DNA of 64,000 nucleotides. Source: RPQJ01 sp963754125 (GTDB lineage Bacteria; Pseudomonadota; Gammaproteobacteria; Steroidobacterales; Steroidobacteraceae). The position numbers and the translations under genes were made by a program. The stretch lies in contig CAVWEX010000010.1 in the NCBI GenBank assembly GCA_963754125.1, positions 54,883 to 118,882 on the forward strand, given 5' to 3'. Shown piece after piece: positions 28,255 through 37,257 of the stretch. The notes beneath the pieces were generated by a model. It was not told where the DNA came from. It worked only from the letters and a program-made list of their open reading frames with translations, and did no database searches. Numbering within the stretch: position 1 is the stretch's first letter; every line of letters begins with the position of its first letter.

Positions 28255-30009
28255 ATGCCCGTTCCGCAACGCATGACCCCGTCCGAAGCCCTGGTCGAGA
28301 CCCTGGCCGCCAACGGCGTGACCGAGGTGTTCGGCATCGTGGGCTCGGCCTACATGGATGCCCTCGACATCTTTCCCGCGGCGGGCATCCGCTTCATCCC
28401 CGTGGCCCACGAGCAGGGCGCGGCGCACATGGCGGACGGCTACGCGCGCGCCTCCGGCCGCCACGGCGTGTGCATCGCGCAGAACGGCCCGGGCGTCACC
28501 AACTTCGTCACGGCGATCGCGGCGGCGTACTGGGCGCACTCGCCGGTGGTGTTCATCACGCCCGAAACGGGCTCGCTCACGATGGGCCTCGGCGGTTTCC
28601 AGGAGACGGAGCAGCTGCCGATCTTCTCGAAGATCACGAAGTACCAGGGGCACGTGAACAGCCCGCGGCGCATGGCCGAGATCGCGGCGCGCTGCTTCGA
28701 CCGCGCGATGCTCGAGATGGGGCCGACGCAGCTCAACATCCCGCGCGACCATTTCTACGGCGACGTCCAGGCGGTGATCCCGCCCCCGATGCGCATCGGC
28801 CGCGGCGCCGGCGACCCGCTGGCGCTCGACGAAGCCGCGGCGCTGCTGGCGCACGCGAAGTTCCCGGTGATCGTCGCGGGCGGCGGCGTGATCATGTCAG
28901 GTGCCACTGCCGAAGCGATGGCCCTCGCCGAGCGCCTGCACGCACCTGTCTGCAACAGCTACCTGCACAACGACTCGTTCCCGGCATCGCATCCGCTGTG
29001 GTGCGGTCCGCTGGGTTACCAGGGCTCGAAGGCGGCGATGAAGCTGATTGCCGAGGCCGACGTCGTGCTCGCGCTCGGCACGCGGCTCGGGCCCTTCGGC
29101 ACCCTGCCGCAGTACGACATGGACTACTGGCCGGTGAACGCGAAGATCATCCAGGTGGACGCCGATGCGCGCGTGCTCGGGCTCGTGAAGCCCATCAGCG
29201 TCGGTATCCACGGCGACGCCCGTGACGCGGCCGCAGCACTCGTGGAGCGACTGGCGGGCCGCGAGCTCGCCTGCGCCGCGAACCGTGCCGAGCGCAAGGC
29301 GAGGATCGAGGCCGAGAAGAGTGCGTGGGAGCAGGAGCTCGATGCGTGGACCCACGAGCGCGACGCGTACTCGCTCGAGGTCGCCAAGGACTCGCCGTAC
29401 ATGCACCCGCGGCAGATGCTGCGCGAGCTCGAGAAAGCCTTGCCGCCGCACGCGATGGTCTCGACCGACATCGGCAACATCTGCTCGGTGTCGAACTCGT
29501 ACCTGCGCTTCGAGGAGCCGCGCTCGATGTTCGCGGCGATGAGCTTCGGCAACTGCGGCTACGCGTTCCCGGTGATCTGCGGCGCCAAGGTGGCCTGCCC
29601 CGATCGGCCCGCCATCGCCTACGTGGGCGACGGCGCCTGGGGCATCAGCCTCAACGAGCTGCTCACCTGCGCGCGCGAGAAAATCGGCGTGACGGTCGTG
29701 GTGTTCAACAACGGCCAGTGGGGCGCCGAGAAGAAGAACCACGTGGACTTCTACTCGCGCCGCTTCCAGGGCGTGAACCTCGACAGCCCGAGCTGGGCGA
29801 AGGTGGCCCAGGCCTTCGGTTGTGCCGGCGTGACTGTCGAGCGGCTCGCCGACGTGGGACCCGCATTGCAGGCGGCGGTCCGCGCCCAGGCCGACGGGAC
29901 CTGCACGGTGCTCGAGATGATGGTCACGCAGGAGCTGGGCGACCCGTTCCGCCGCGACGCGCTGTCGAAGCCGGTCCGTCACCTGCCGAAGTACCGGGAC
30001 TACACCTGA
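28255..30009 (+). CDS. xsc: Sulfoacetaldehyde acetyltransferase (thiamine diphosphate enzyme)
   Basis: 584 residues. It converts sulfoacetaldehyde plus phosphate to acetyl phosphate and sulfite in taurine and sulfonate breakdown. The ATG at 28255 follows TAAGGAGCACGGC. Xsc-like blocks are MTPSEALVETLAANGVTEVF, AHEQGAAHMADGYARASGRH, LGGFQETEQLP and GPTQLNIPRDHFYGD. The thiamine diphosphate site is YVGDGAWGISLNELLTCARE with NNGQWGAEKKN. No phosphotransacetylase, taurine transaminase or sulfite exporter gene is adjacent, so the pathway context is missing. Other thiamine enzymes of this superfamily are less similar. Confidence 0.88.
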   Translation: MPVPQRMTPSEALVETLAANGVTEVFGIVGSAYMDALDIFPAAGIRFIPVAHEQGAAHMADGYARASGRHGVCIAQNGPGVTNFVTAIAAAYWAHSPVVFITPETGSLTMGLGGFQETEQLPIFSKITKYQGHVNSPRRMAEIAARCFDRAMLEMGPTQLNIPRDHFYGDVQAVIPPPMRIGRGAGDPLALDEAAALLAHAKFPVIVAGGGVIMSGATAEAMALAERLHAPVCNSYLHNDSFPASHPLWCGPLGYQGSKAAMKLIAEADVVLALGTRLGPFGTLPQYDMDYWPVNAKIIQVDADARVLGLVKPISVGIHGDARDAAAALVERLAGRELACAANRAERKARIEAEKSAWEQELDAWTHERDAYSLEVAKDSPYMHPRQMLRELEKALPPHAMVSTDIGNICSVSNSYLRFEEPRSMFAAMSFGNCGYAFPVICGAKVACPDRPAIAYVGDGAWGISLNELLTCAREKIGVTVVVFNNGQWGAEKKNHVDFYSRRFQGVNLDSPSWAKVAQAFGCAGVTVERLADVGPALQAAVRAQADGTCTVLEMMVTQELGDPFRRDALSKPVRHLPKYRDYT

Positions 30010-30044
30010 CCGAGGCGGAGATACGTCCGCCGCCAGGGACGGTC

Positions 30045-30073
30045 AACGCGGGCGCCCACGAACTGCCCGCGTT
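30045..30073. terminator. Hairpin after xsc
   Basis: AACGCGGGC and GCCCGCGTT are perfect 9-bp arms with an 11-base loop, 36 bp after the xsc stop. There is no T-run, so it may stop or slow transcription into the tail-tube genes only weakly. Confidence 0.4.
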
Positions 30074-30129
30074 GCCGCCGCCGGCGCTGGGCTTTACGCT
30101 CGAACGGAACCCTTCTTCGGAGCACCCAC

Positions 30130-30582
30130 ATGGCCGTACTGCGAGATCGCCCGTACACGGGCTTCAACTTCCTCGTCGACCTCGGCGACGGCGTCACCGA
30201 CGGGCCCCGGGCCGGCTTCCAGGAAGTCAGTGGCCTCGGCATGGAAGTGACCGTCGTCGAGTACCGCAACGGCAACGCGAAGGAGAACAACCCGATCAAG
30301 CTGACGGGACTCAGCAAGGTCCCGGACGTCACCCTCAAGCGCGGCATCATCGGCACCACCGATCTCTACGCCTGGCTCGACCAGATCCGCAACGGCGACC
30401 AGGGCGCACTTCGCACTGTCACCATCCAGCTGCAGAACGAAGACCACACGCAGGTCGTGATGACCTGGAAGCTGCTGCGCGCCCGCATCGTCAAGCACAC
30501 CTCGGGGCCGTTGAACGCCAAGGGCAGCGAGGTCGCGATCGAGGAGATGGTGCTGGCGGCGGAACGTCTCGAGGTCGAGTGA
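30130..30582 (+). CDS. Phage tail-tube (gp19-like) protein, contractile injection type
   Basis: 150 residues. FNFLVDLGDGVTDGPRAGFQ, EVSGLGMEVTVVEYRNGN, KLTGLSKVPDVTLKRGIIG and DLYAWLDQIRNGD are the hallmark blocks of T4 gp19-like inner-tube proteins. These are found in contractile phage tails and in extracellular contractile injection systems. The C-terminal part GPLNAKGSEVAIEEMVLAAE also fits. Such proteins stack as hexameric rings inside a sheath. No sheath, baseplate, spike, ATPase or terminator gene is near, which is unusual. A second tube-like gene follows 4 bp after the stop. Confidence 0.87.
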   Translation: MAVLRDRPYTGFNFLVDLGDGVTDGPRAGFQEVSGLGMEVTVVEYRNGNAKENNPIKLTGLSKVPDVTLKRGIIGTTDLYAWLDQIRNGDQGALRTVTIQLQNEDHTQVVMTWKLLRARIVKHTSGPLNAKGSEVAIEEMVLAAERLEVE

Positions 30583-30586
30583 GACG

Positions 30587-31057
30587 GTGCGCACCGTGGC
30601 GAAGCGCCCCGCGGCTCGAACCAGCCGGCGCCGGACGGGGCGTCGCGACCGGCCTTTGCTGAACACGAACTTCACCGTCACGCTGGAGCCGCCCGACTCG
30701 GTCAGCCTGTCGATCGGGTTCTGCGAGGTGATCCTGCCGGAGCTGTCCGTGCGCCGGCCGGCGAAGGCGACGGCCGCGGATTCCGTCGCGATCGTCCCAC
30801 GGCTGGTACTGCGCCGCGGCTTCGACGGCGCCACGGACCTGCGTGACTGGTGGAGGGACACGCGCCGCCGCAAGACCCCGCGGCCCTGGACCGTGACAGT
30901 GTGCTTGCTCGCGGAGGACTGCCGGACGGTCGTCGCGATCTGGGTCTTCACCGGCGCCCGGCCGGTCAGCCTCGCCTATTCGCCGCTGCATGCCAGCGAA
31001 CCAACGGTCCTGATCGAGACCGTCGCGCTCGAGTTCGATGACGTCGAATTGCGCTGA
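30587..31057 (+). CDS. Divergent second tail-tube (gp19-like) protein
   Basis: 156 residues from GTG 30587; GTG 30596 is an alternative. It shows the same plan as the previous gene with weaker conservation: NTNFTVTLEPPD, SIGFCEVILPEL, RLVLRRGFDGATDLRDWW, AIWVFTGARPVSLAYSPLHA and VLIETVALEFDDVELR. The N-terminus is very basic (RTSRRRTGRRDR), unlike tube proteins. The 4-bp gap to the previous gene implies coupled translation. Injection systems often encode two or three tube paralogues, one acting as adaptor to the baseplate. Confidence 0.72.
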   Translation: MRTVAKRPAARTSRRRTGRRDRPLLNTNFTVTLEPPDSVSLSIGFCEVILPELSVRRPAKATAADSVAIVPRLVLRRGFDGATDLRDWWRDTRRRKTPRPWTVTVCLLAEDCRTVVAIWVFTGARPVSLAYSPLHASEPTVLIETVALEFDDVELR

Positions 31058-31175
31058 ATCAATTGATCAGATTTGACAAACCCGTTGATTTGCATCGGAT
31101 CAGGGGCTGAATATCAATAAATTATGATCGTCGCCACGGCATCCGACGCGCCAGTCCAGGAGCGTACCGGGATGG
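31058..31175. other. AT-rich intergenic segment
   Basis: About 75 bp after the second tail-tube gene are strikingly AT-rich for this chromosome (ATCAATTGATCAGATTTGAC, then AATATCAATAAATTATG). TTGACA occurs at 31075 but no -10 lies at the right distance and the next plus-strand gene is far. It may mark an old insertion boundary. Confidence 0.4.
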
Positions 31176-31583
31176 TCAGCGCTCGCGGTATCCCAGCACC
31201 ACCAGCACGCAGCTCCCGTCCGCGATGACGTTGATCCCGGCGGCCTCACAGGCCGCCACTGCCCGCTCGCTCTCGGCGCCCGGCTGCATCCAGACGTGCT
31301 CGACGCCCTTGCGGATCGCCTCCGCGACGACCCGCTCGGTCACCGCCGGCGGCGTGATGATCGAGAGACTCTTCACCTCGTCCGGCAGGTCGAGCACGCT
31401 CGCCACGCAGGCGACGCCCTCGATCTCGTGTTCGCGCGGATTGACCGGAATCGCCCGCCGACCCGCCTGCTGGTAGCAGCGCAGCACCTTGTTGCCGTAC
31501 TTGTGGCGGCGTGGGGAGGCGCCGACGACACCGAAGGCGGGCGAGGCAAGGAAGCGGGCGATGGGGTCGGCTGAAGTGGCCAC
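31176..31583 (-). CDS. CoA-binding (Rossmann) domain protein, YccU type
   Basis: 135 residues from GTG 31583. It is a single CoA-binding Rossmann domain related to the succinyl-CoA synthetase alpha N-terminus: FGVVGASPRRHKYGNKVLR, IPVNPREHEIEGV, LSIITPPAVTERVVAEA and HVWMQPGAESE. The function of YccU-type proteins is not established. The reading frame is open upstream to 31760, but homology begins at ADPIARFLASPAFGVVG. It is divergent from glyQ. Confidence 0.85.
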   Translation of the reverse strand: MATSADPIARFLASPAFGVVGASPRRHKYGNKVLRCYQQAGRRAIPVNPREHEIEGVACVASVLDLPDEVKSLSIITPPAVTERVVAEAIRKGVEHVWMQPGAESERAVAACEAAGINVIADGSCVLVVLGYRER

Positions 31584-31687
31584 TGGATTACGAGAGGTCC
31601 GGATCCGCGGGCGCTCATTGTGTGGGAATCGCCATCGTCCGACGAGCGAGCTGGCGGCGCCCCGCCAGGACCCTCCCGACCGTTCGC

Positions 31688-31693
31688 TATACT
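31688..31693 (+). promoter_or_regulatory. Probable -10 box of glyQS
   Basis: TATACT in CGCTATACTGCGCGCCC lies 35 bp before the glyQ ATG. No good -35 is visible. It shares the TATACTGC context with the boxes at 5337 and 46626. Confidence 0.5.
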
Positions 31694-31728
31694 GCGCGCC
31701 CTTCGAGCGAGACCTGAGCGGATACCCG

Positions 31729-32694
31729 ATGGCCAAGACGGTGGCGAAGCCCCCGCGCACTTTCCAGGACCTGATCCTGACCCTGCAGCGCTACTGGGCG
31801 GAGCGCGGCTGCGTGATCATCCAGCCGTACGACATGGAAATGGGCGCGGGCACGTTCCACACCGCGACCTTCCTGCGCGCGCTCGGGCCCGAGCCCTGGA
31901 GCGCCGCCTACGTGCAGCCTTCGCGCCGGCCGACCGACGGCCGCTACGGTGACAACCCCTTCCGCCTGCAGCACTACTACCAGTACCAGGTGGTCATCAA
32001 GCCGTCGCCCGTGGACATCATCGAGCTGTACCTCGACTCGCTGCGTGCGGTGGGCATCGACCCGCGGGTGCACGACGTGCGCCTCGTCGAGGACAACTGG
32101 GAATCGCCCACGCTCGGCGCCTGGGGTCTCGGCTGGGAGATCTGGCTGAACGGCATGGAAGTCACGCAGTTCACCTACTTCCAGCAGGTCGGCGGCCTCG
32201 ACTGCCGGCCCGTGATGGGCGAGATCACCTACGGGCTCGAACGCCTCGCGATGTACCTGCAAGGCGTGGAGAGCGTGTTCGACCTCGTCTGGACGGACGG
32301 GCCGCTCGGCCGCGTCACCTACGGCGACGTCTATCACCAGAACGAGGTCGAGCAATCGAAGTACAACTTCGAGCACGCCGACGTCGACGAACTGTTCCGG
32401 CAGTTCGACGCGCACGAGAAGGAGTGCCTGCACCTGCTCGAGGCCAGGCTGTCGCTGCCCGCGTACGAACGCATGCTCAAGGCCTCGCACACCTTCAATC
32501 TGCTCGACGCACGCAAGGCGATCTCCGTTACCGAGCGGCAACGCTACATCCTGCGCGTGCGGACGCTGGCGCGCGGGGTCGCGGAGGCCTACCACGCGAG
32601 CCGCGAGGCGCTCGGCTTCCCGATGCTGAACGCCGCGGCTTCACCGGAGCGCGTCCTCGGTGAGGTCAAGCTGCCGCGCGAGGGGCTGGCATGA
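31729..32694 (+). CDS. glyQ: Glycine-tRNA ligase alpha subunit
   Basis: 321 residues; the catalytic subunit of the bacterial alpha2-beta2 glycyl-tRNA synthetase. Class II motifs are intact: TFQDLILTLQRYWAERGCV, PYDMEMGAGTFH, YVQPSRRPTDGRYGDNP, DNWESPTLGAWGLGWE and GEITYGLERLAMYLQ. The ATG at 31729 begins MAKTVAKPP just before the conserved region. The stop overlaps the glyS start by 4 bp (ATGA). Confidence 0.98.
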   Translation: MAKTVAKPPRTFQDLILTLQRYWAERGCVIIQPYDMEMGAGTFHTATFLRALGPEPWSAAYVQPSRRPTDGRYGDNPFRLQHYYQYQVVIKPSPVDIIELYLDSLRAVGIDPRVHDVRLVEDNWESPTLGAWGLGWEIWLNGMEVTQFTYFQQVGGLDCRPVMGEITYGLERLAMYLQGVESVFDLVWTDGPLGRVTYGDVYHQNEVEQSKYNFEHADVDELFRQFDAHEKECLHLLEARLSLPAYERMLKASHTFNLLDARKAISVTERQRYILRVRTLARGVAEAYHASREALGFPMLNAAASPERVLGEVKLPREGLA

Positions 32695-34776
32695 GCAACT
32701 CCCGCGACTTCCTGGTCGAGATCGGCACCGAGGAACTGCCGCCGAAGTCGTTGCTTATCCTCGCCGCGGCATTCGCGGATGGGCATCGGCAAGGGGCTGG
32801 CCGACGCCGGGCTCGAGCATCGCGCCGTCGAGCGCTTCGCGACGCCGCGACGGCTCGCGGTGCGCGTGCGCCAGCTCGCCGAGCGGCAGCCCGACCGCGC
32901 CATCGAGCGGCGCGGCCCGCCGCTCAAGGCCGCCTTCGACGCACAGGGCGCGCCGACCCAGGCCGCGCTCGCGTTCGCGAAGAGCTGCGGCGTGGAGATT
33001 GCGGCCCTCGAGCACCTCGAGACGCCCAAGGGCGTGTGGCTCGTGCACCGTGGGACCGAGGTGGGTGCGCACACGGCGAGCCTGTTGCCGGGCATCGTGC
33101 AGGCCTCGCTGGACGCTCTGCCGATCGCACGGCGCATGCGCTGGGGCGCGGGTGAGGCACAGTTCGTGCGGCCCGTGCACTGGGTGCTGATGCTGTTCGG
33201 CCGGGAGGTCGTGCCCTGCGAGGTCCTGGGCGTGCCTTCCGGCAACCTGAGCTACGGCCACCGCTTCATGGCCCCGAAGCCGCTGCGAATCGCCTCGCCA
33301 GCCGCCTACGTCTCGACGCTGCACAAGCGCGGCAAGGTGCTCGCGGACATCCATGAGCGGCGCGAGACCATCCGGCAGGGCGTCACCGCGGAGGCCGCGC
33401 GCCTCGGCGGGCAGGCGGTCATTTCCGACGCGCTGCTCGACGAAGTCACGGCGCTGGTGGAGTGGCCCGTGCCGCTCGCCGGCCGCTTCGATGCGCAGTT
33501 CCTGGAACTGCCGGCCGAGGTGCCGATCGCGACCATGCAGGACCACCAGCGCTACTTCCCGGTGCGCGATGCCGCCGGTGCGCTGATGCCTTGGTTCATC
33601 GCGGTCGCCAACCTCGCGAGCACCGATCCGGCGCAGGTCGTGGCGGGCAACGAGCGCGTGGTGCGTCCGCGGCTCTCCGACGCTGCCTTCTTCTGGTCCA
33701 CCGACCTGCAGCAGCGCCTCGACGCGCGCGTCGAAGGCCTCGAGCGCGTGACCTTCCAGACGAAGCTCGGCTCGCTGCACGACAAGTCCGAGCGCGTGCG
33801 CGCGCTCTCGAGGTCGATCGCGGGCGCGATCGGCGGCGACCCGCGCCTCGCCGACCGCGCGGCGGAGCTCGCCAAGTGCGACCTCATCACCTCGATGGTC
33901 GGCGAGTTCCCGGAACTGCAGGGACTGATGGGCCGTTATTACGCGCAGCACGACGGCGAGCACGCAGAGGTCTGCGAGGCGCTGCGCGAGCAGTACCTGC
34001 CTCGCTTCGCCGGCGACGAGCTGCCCGCCACGCGCACCGGCATGGCGCTGGCCATCGCCGACAAGCTCGACACCATCGCCGGGATCTACGCCACCGGGCA
34101 GAAGCCGACCGGCACGCGCGACCCGTTCGGACTGCGCCGCGCCGCGCTCGGCCTGCTGCGCACCTCGATCGAGCGCCGGCTCGACCTCGACCTCCAGACG
34201 CTGATCGGCCAGGCGCTGGCCGCATTGCCGTTCGCAGCGCCCGTGGACTGCGCGCGCGACGTGTACGACTACGTCATCGAGCGGCTGCGCGCCTACTACG
34301 TCGAGGGTGACGCCGGCTTCGAGGTCACGACGGAGATGTTCGACGCGGTCCTCGCGACCCGCCCTGCCTCGCCACTCGACTTCGACGCGCGGCTGCGCGC
34401 GCTCGTCGAGTTCCTGCGCCTGCCCGAGGCGCAGGCGCTCGCCGCGGCCAACAAGCGCATCGCCAACATCCTGCGCAAGGCGACCGAGCCCGTGGGCGAT
34501 CGCGTCGATGCCGACCGTCTCGTGGACCCCGCCGAGCAGATCCTCGGCGAGCAGGTCGAGGCGATCGCACGCCAGGTGGAGCCGAAGTTCAAGGCACGCG
34601 AGTACACCGAGGCGCTCAAGTCGCTCGCCGTGCTGCGCAACGCCGTGGACGCGTTCTTCGACTCGGTGATGGTGATGGCCGACGATCCGGCGCTGCGCGC
34701 CAATCGGCTGGCGCTCCTGAAGCGCATGCAGGGCCTGTTCATGCACGCGGCCGACCTGTCGCGGCTGCCGGGATAG
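32691..34776 (+). CDS. glyS: Glycine-tRNA ligase beta subunit (frameshift near 32780)
   Basis: Repaired length about 694 residues. It starts MSNSRDFLVEIGTEELPPKS. The frame shifts after AAAFAD near GATGGGCATCGG and continues IGKGLADAGLEHRAVERFAT to the end. The remaining blocks are intact: FVRPVHWVLMLFG, ATMQDHQRYFPVRD, AFFWSTDLQQRLD, DPFGLRRAALGLLRT. The beta subunit binds tRNA and is essential. A single extra G explains the break, so this is best read as a sequence error. It is the clearest evidence that the many frameshifts here are artefacts. Confidence 0.95.
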
Positions 34777-34785
34777 CGCACCCCC

Positions 34786-35520
34786 ATGCGGTGGGTCCGG
34801 TCACTGCTGTTCACCAGCCTGTTGTTCGTCACCACCATGGCCTTCGGCGTGGTGGTGCTGCTGAGCGCGCTGCTGCCGCTCAGCATCGAGCAGCGCTACG
34901 TGATCCCGCGCGGCTGGGGGCTGTTCGAGTGCTGGCTCGCGAAAGTCGTCTGCGGCATGAACTACGTGGTCGAGGGCCGCGATAACCTGCCCGACGTGCC
35001 GTTCATCTCGCTGTGGAAGCACTCGACGGCCTGGGAAACCATGGCGCAGATGTTCGTCGTGCCCACCGCGGCGTGGCTCCTGAAGCGCGAAGTGCTGTGG
35101 ATCCCGATCGTCGGCTGGGCGGTCGGCACCTATAAGCCCATCGCCATCAACCGCAGTGCCGGCCACTCGGCGGTAAACCAGGTCGTGAAGCAGGGGCGCG
35201 AACGACTCGCCGCTGGCATGGGCGTCGTGGTCTATCCGGAGGGCACGCGCGTCGCGCCGGGCCAGACGCGCAAATACGGCGTGAGCGGCGCGCTGCTCGC
35301 AATCGAGGCCGGCGCGCCGGTCGTGCCGATCGCGCACAACTCGGGTTACTTCTGGCCGCGGCGCAGCCTGCTCAAGAAGGCGGGTACGATCTACGTCGTG
35401 ATCGGCAAGCCCATCGACCCGACGGGCCTCGATGCGCGCGAGATCAACCGGCGCGCGCAGGAGTGGATCGAGGCCACGATCGCCGAGATCGTCACGCGTC
35501 CGGGCGGCAAGCCGGACTGA
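34786..35520 (+). CDS. plsC: 1-acyl-sn-glycerol-3-phosphate acyltransferase
   Basis: 244 residues. It acylates lysophosphatidate to phosphatidate at the inner membrane. N-terminal hydrophobic segment (LLFTSLLFVTTMAFGVVVLL). The acyltransferase motif I reads KHSTAWET, giving His79-x4-Glu84 instead of the classic HX4D; related proteobacterial PlsC proteins share this substitution. Further motifs are PIAINRSAG and VVVYPEGTRVAPGQ. It starts 9 bp after glyS and belongs to the glyQS transcript, where a gmhB gene often lies between; none is present here. Confidence 0.9.
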   Translation: MRWVRSLLFTSLLFVTTMAFGVVVLLSALLPLSIEQRYVIPRGWGLFECWLAKVVCGMNYVVEGRDNLPDVPFISLWKHSTAWETMAQMFVVPTAAWLLKREVLWIPIVGWAVGTYKPIAINRSAGHSAVNQVVKQGRERLAAGMGVVVYPEGTRVAPGQTRKYGVSGALLAIEAGAPVVPIAHNSGYFWPRRSLLKKAGTIYVVIGKPIDPTGLDAREINRRAQEWIEATIAEIVTRPGGKPD

Positions 35521-35601
35521 GGCGGGTCGCAAGCGACCGATGGCCGCCCGAGCGCGCGTCAGTCCGCTACCATGACCGCTTTGCCACCCGGAGTGAACCC
35601 G

Positions 35602-36174
35602 ATGCCCAACGAGCGCGCCACTGCCCGCAAGCTGCTCAGCAGCGCCGAATTCGAGCTTTTCGAGGCTTCGCGCCGTGACGGCATCTGCTTGCTGAGTGCA
35701 GCGGAGCTCAAGCGCAAGGTCGAGCGCACGCGACGGCTGCGCGACAAGTATCGCGACCTGTACAAGCGGCAGCGCCTCGCGATGCGCGAACTCACCGGCA
35801 CCAAGCGGGGCAACAGCGGCGTGGCCAATGCGCGGACGAAGGAGAAGGCCGCGATCTTCCAGGACCTGCTGACGCGATTCCAGGTCCGCTACGCCCGGAA
35901 CACCGCCCCGTCCAAGCGCGTTGTGAAGAAGGCGCCCCGCAAGGCCGTGAACAAGGCGAGCGTGGCGCACGGCCCGCGTCGGAACGTGTCGGCGAAGGCA
36001 CCGGCTGCAGCGCCAGCCGCCGCCGGGGCGCCGATCGGCGGCGCCGGTTTCATGAGCCCTCGCGCCAGGCTGGCCGAGACGCGGCTACGCGCGCACAAGT
36101 CTCGCGGAGTCTCGATCAACGCGCACACTCGCGCCCAGGGTCGGCGCAACCAGGCCAAGCGGGACCGACGCTAG
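35602..36174 (+). CDS. Conserved basic protein of unknown function
   Basis: 190 residues from ATG 35602, preceded by CGGAGTG. The first 60 residues (SAEFELFEASRRDGICLL, then RTRRLRDKYRDLYKRQRLA) look like a helical coiled-coil domain. An Ala/Pro/Lys linker follows, then a strongly basic C-terminus ending GRRNQAKRDRR. The net charge suggests nucleic-acid binding. I recognise similar hypothetical proteins in other proteobacteria but no assigned function. It is separated from plsC by about 80 bp. Confidence 0.7.
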   Translation: MPNERATARKLLSSAEFELFEASRRDGICLLSAAELKRKVERTRRLRDKYRDLYKRQRLAMRELTGTKRGNSGVANARTKEKAAIFQDLLTRFQVRYARNTAPSKRVVKKAPRKAVNKASVAHGPRRNVSAKAPAAAPAAAGAPIGGAGFMSPRARLAETRLRAHKSRGVSINAHTRAQGRRNQAKRDRR

Positions 36175-36200
36175 TCGACGGGGCGCCGTCGCAAGTGCGG

Positions 36201-36878
36201 TCATGCCGGTCGGTCCGGGCGCCCGATGGCCATCGGGATCGCCTGAACCGGCCGGAATAGTGTCTTCGCAGTCCGTCCCACTGCGCGGCAGACGATCGCG
36301 TCGAACGCTCCGCCGACCACGCCGCCCACGATCGGGACCGCCTTCGAGAGGCTCACGAAGCTGCGCTCGCCCGCCTTGGTGAGCAGTCGCACCCCAATGC
36401 GCTTGTTGATCTCCACGAGCGCTCGACCCGGCACCTGTCCGATCGCGCGTTCGGTGAGCCTGTTGCCGAGCGGGAAGCCAGTGCCTTTCATCGCCTCCTT
36501 GGCCACGTCGCCCGCCAGGCTCAGCAGGATCATGGTCCGCACGCGGTCCGCCTCGAGGTCGTGTCCATAGATGCGGGCGATGGCGCCGGCCATGCGGGCC
36601 TGCAGCAGCCAGGAGGCCCCGAGCGCCGAGGGGATCGACAGCGGCAGCGAGATCACCCCGCCGAGGCCCGTGATGAAGCCGCTCGTGAAGTTCTTGGTCG
36701 TCTCCCAGTTGACCAGGGCATCGACCCGCTGGTCGTGGTCCTCGTAGCCCTGGTCGATCAGGTATTCGGTGGCGAGGTCGGCCGCGCTCGACAGCGGCGG
36801 CACGCCGCCGAGCCCGCGTTCGAGCAGAAAGTCGGTCAGCTTGGTGGCTCGGGCGGCGGTGGGTGGCTGCTTGGCCAT
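36201..36878 (-). CDS. EcsC family protein
   Basis: 225 residues. EcsC-domain pattern: TKNFTSGFITGLGGVISLPL, ASWLLQARMAGAIARIYGHD and GVRLLTKAGERS, then VPIVGGVVGGAFDAIVCRAV. Hydrophobic glycine-rich segments suggest membrane association. The function of stand-alone EcsC proteins is unknown. It converges with the basic-protein gene. Its upstream region is AT-rich and holds a small palindrome GCCGA-N5-TCGGC (36920-36934). Confidence 0.85.
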   Translation of the reverse strand: MAKQPPTAARATKLTDFLLERGLGGVPPLSSAADLATEYLIDQGYEDHDQRVDALVNWETTKNFTSGFITGLGGVISLPLSIPSALGASWLLQARMAGAIARIYGHDLEADRVRTMILLSLAGDVAKEAMKGTGFPLGNRLTERAIGQVPGRALVEINKRIGVRLLTKAGERSFVSLSKAVPIVGGVVGGAFDAIVCRAVGRTAKTLFRPVQAIPMAIGRPDRPA

Positions 36879-37101
36879 TGCGGCGAACTCCGTATAAGTC
36901 TCTATTTGACTCTAACTGTGCCGATCATGTCGGCATAATTCGTCATCTACTAAGATAGGAATTTGGTAATAAAAATTTCATCAATTGGATGCTGCATTGC
37001 AGCAGATTGGGCGTAGGCTTTGCCTGACCGTCCGGCCTCGAGATTGTCCTGCAACTCAAGCCGGGATGGCCAACGCAGAAGCGCAACGAGACGGAGAGCT
37101 C
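36879..37101. other. AT-rich divergent intergenic region
   Basis: Between EcsC (minus) and a small membrane peptide gene (plus). Positions 36895-36985 are clearly AT-rich. It contains the palindrome at 36920-36934 and a PhaR-like box at 36992-37002. No gene seen. Confidence 0.5.
36992..37002. promoter_or_regulatory. Second CTGC-N3-GCAG (PhaR-like) palindrome
   Basis: CTGCATTGCAG lies inside the 13-bp palindrome GCTGCATTGCAGC (36991-37003). It fits the same pattern as the box before the phasin gene at 11458-11472. It lies 100 bp before the small peptide gene. Confidence 0.35.
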
Positions 37102-37215
37102 ATGAATTCCGAAAGGAACTACCTGTTCGCGGTCGTTACCGCATTCATCGCCTGCGGCGTGGTCGCCTACACCGCACTGCACCACGCCCTCGGGCACGCG
37201 GTCATCTACTGGTAA
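37102..37215 (+). CDS. 37-residue single-helix membrane peptide
   Basis: ATG 37102 follows CGGAGAGCT, a reasonable ribosome site. The peptide is short, with one transmembrane helix (LFAVVTAFIACGVVAYTALH) and His residues near the end (HHALGHAVIYW). I do not recognise it. An in-frame start further upstream (36985) would add a non-hydrophobic leader without a ribosome site. Confidence 0.5.
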   Translation: MNSERNYLFAVVTAFIACGVVAYTALHHALGHAVIYW

Positions 37216-37257
37216 CCGCACGAGGCGAGTGGCTCGGGCGATTTCTCCGCGGACGGG

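Noticed and set aside
31075..31080. TTGACA as a promoter -35
   Set aside because: No -10 at 16-18 bp and no plus-strand gene within 600 bp except glyQ, which has its own -10 box.
32691..34776. glyS as a true pseudogene
   Set aside because: It is essential with glyQ, otherwise intact, and one extra G explains the break.
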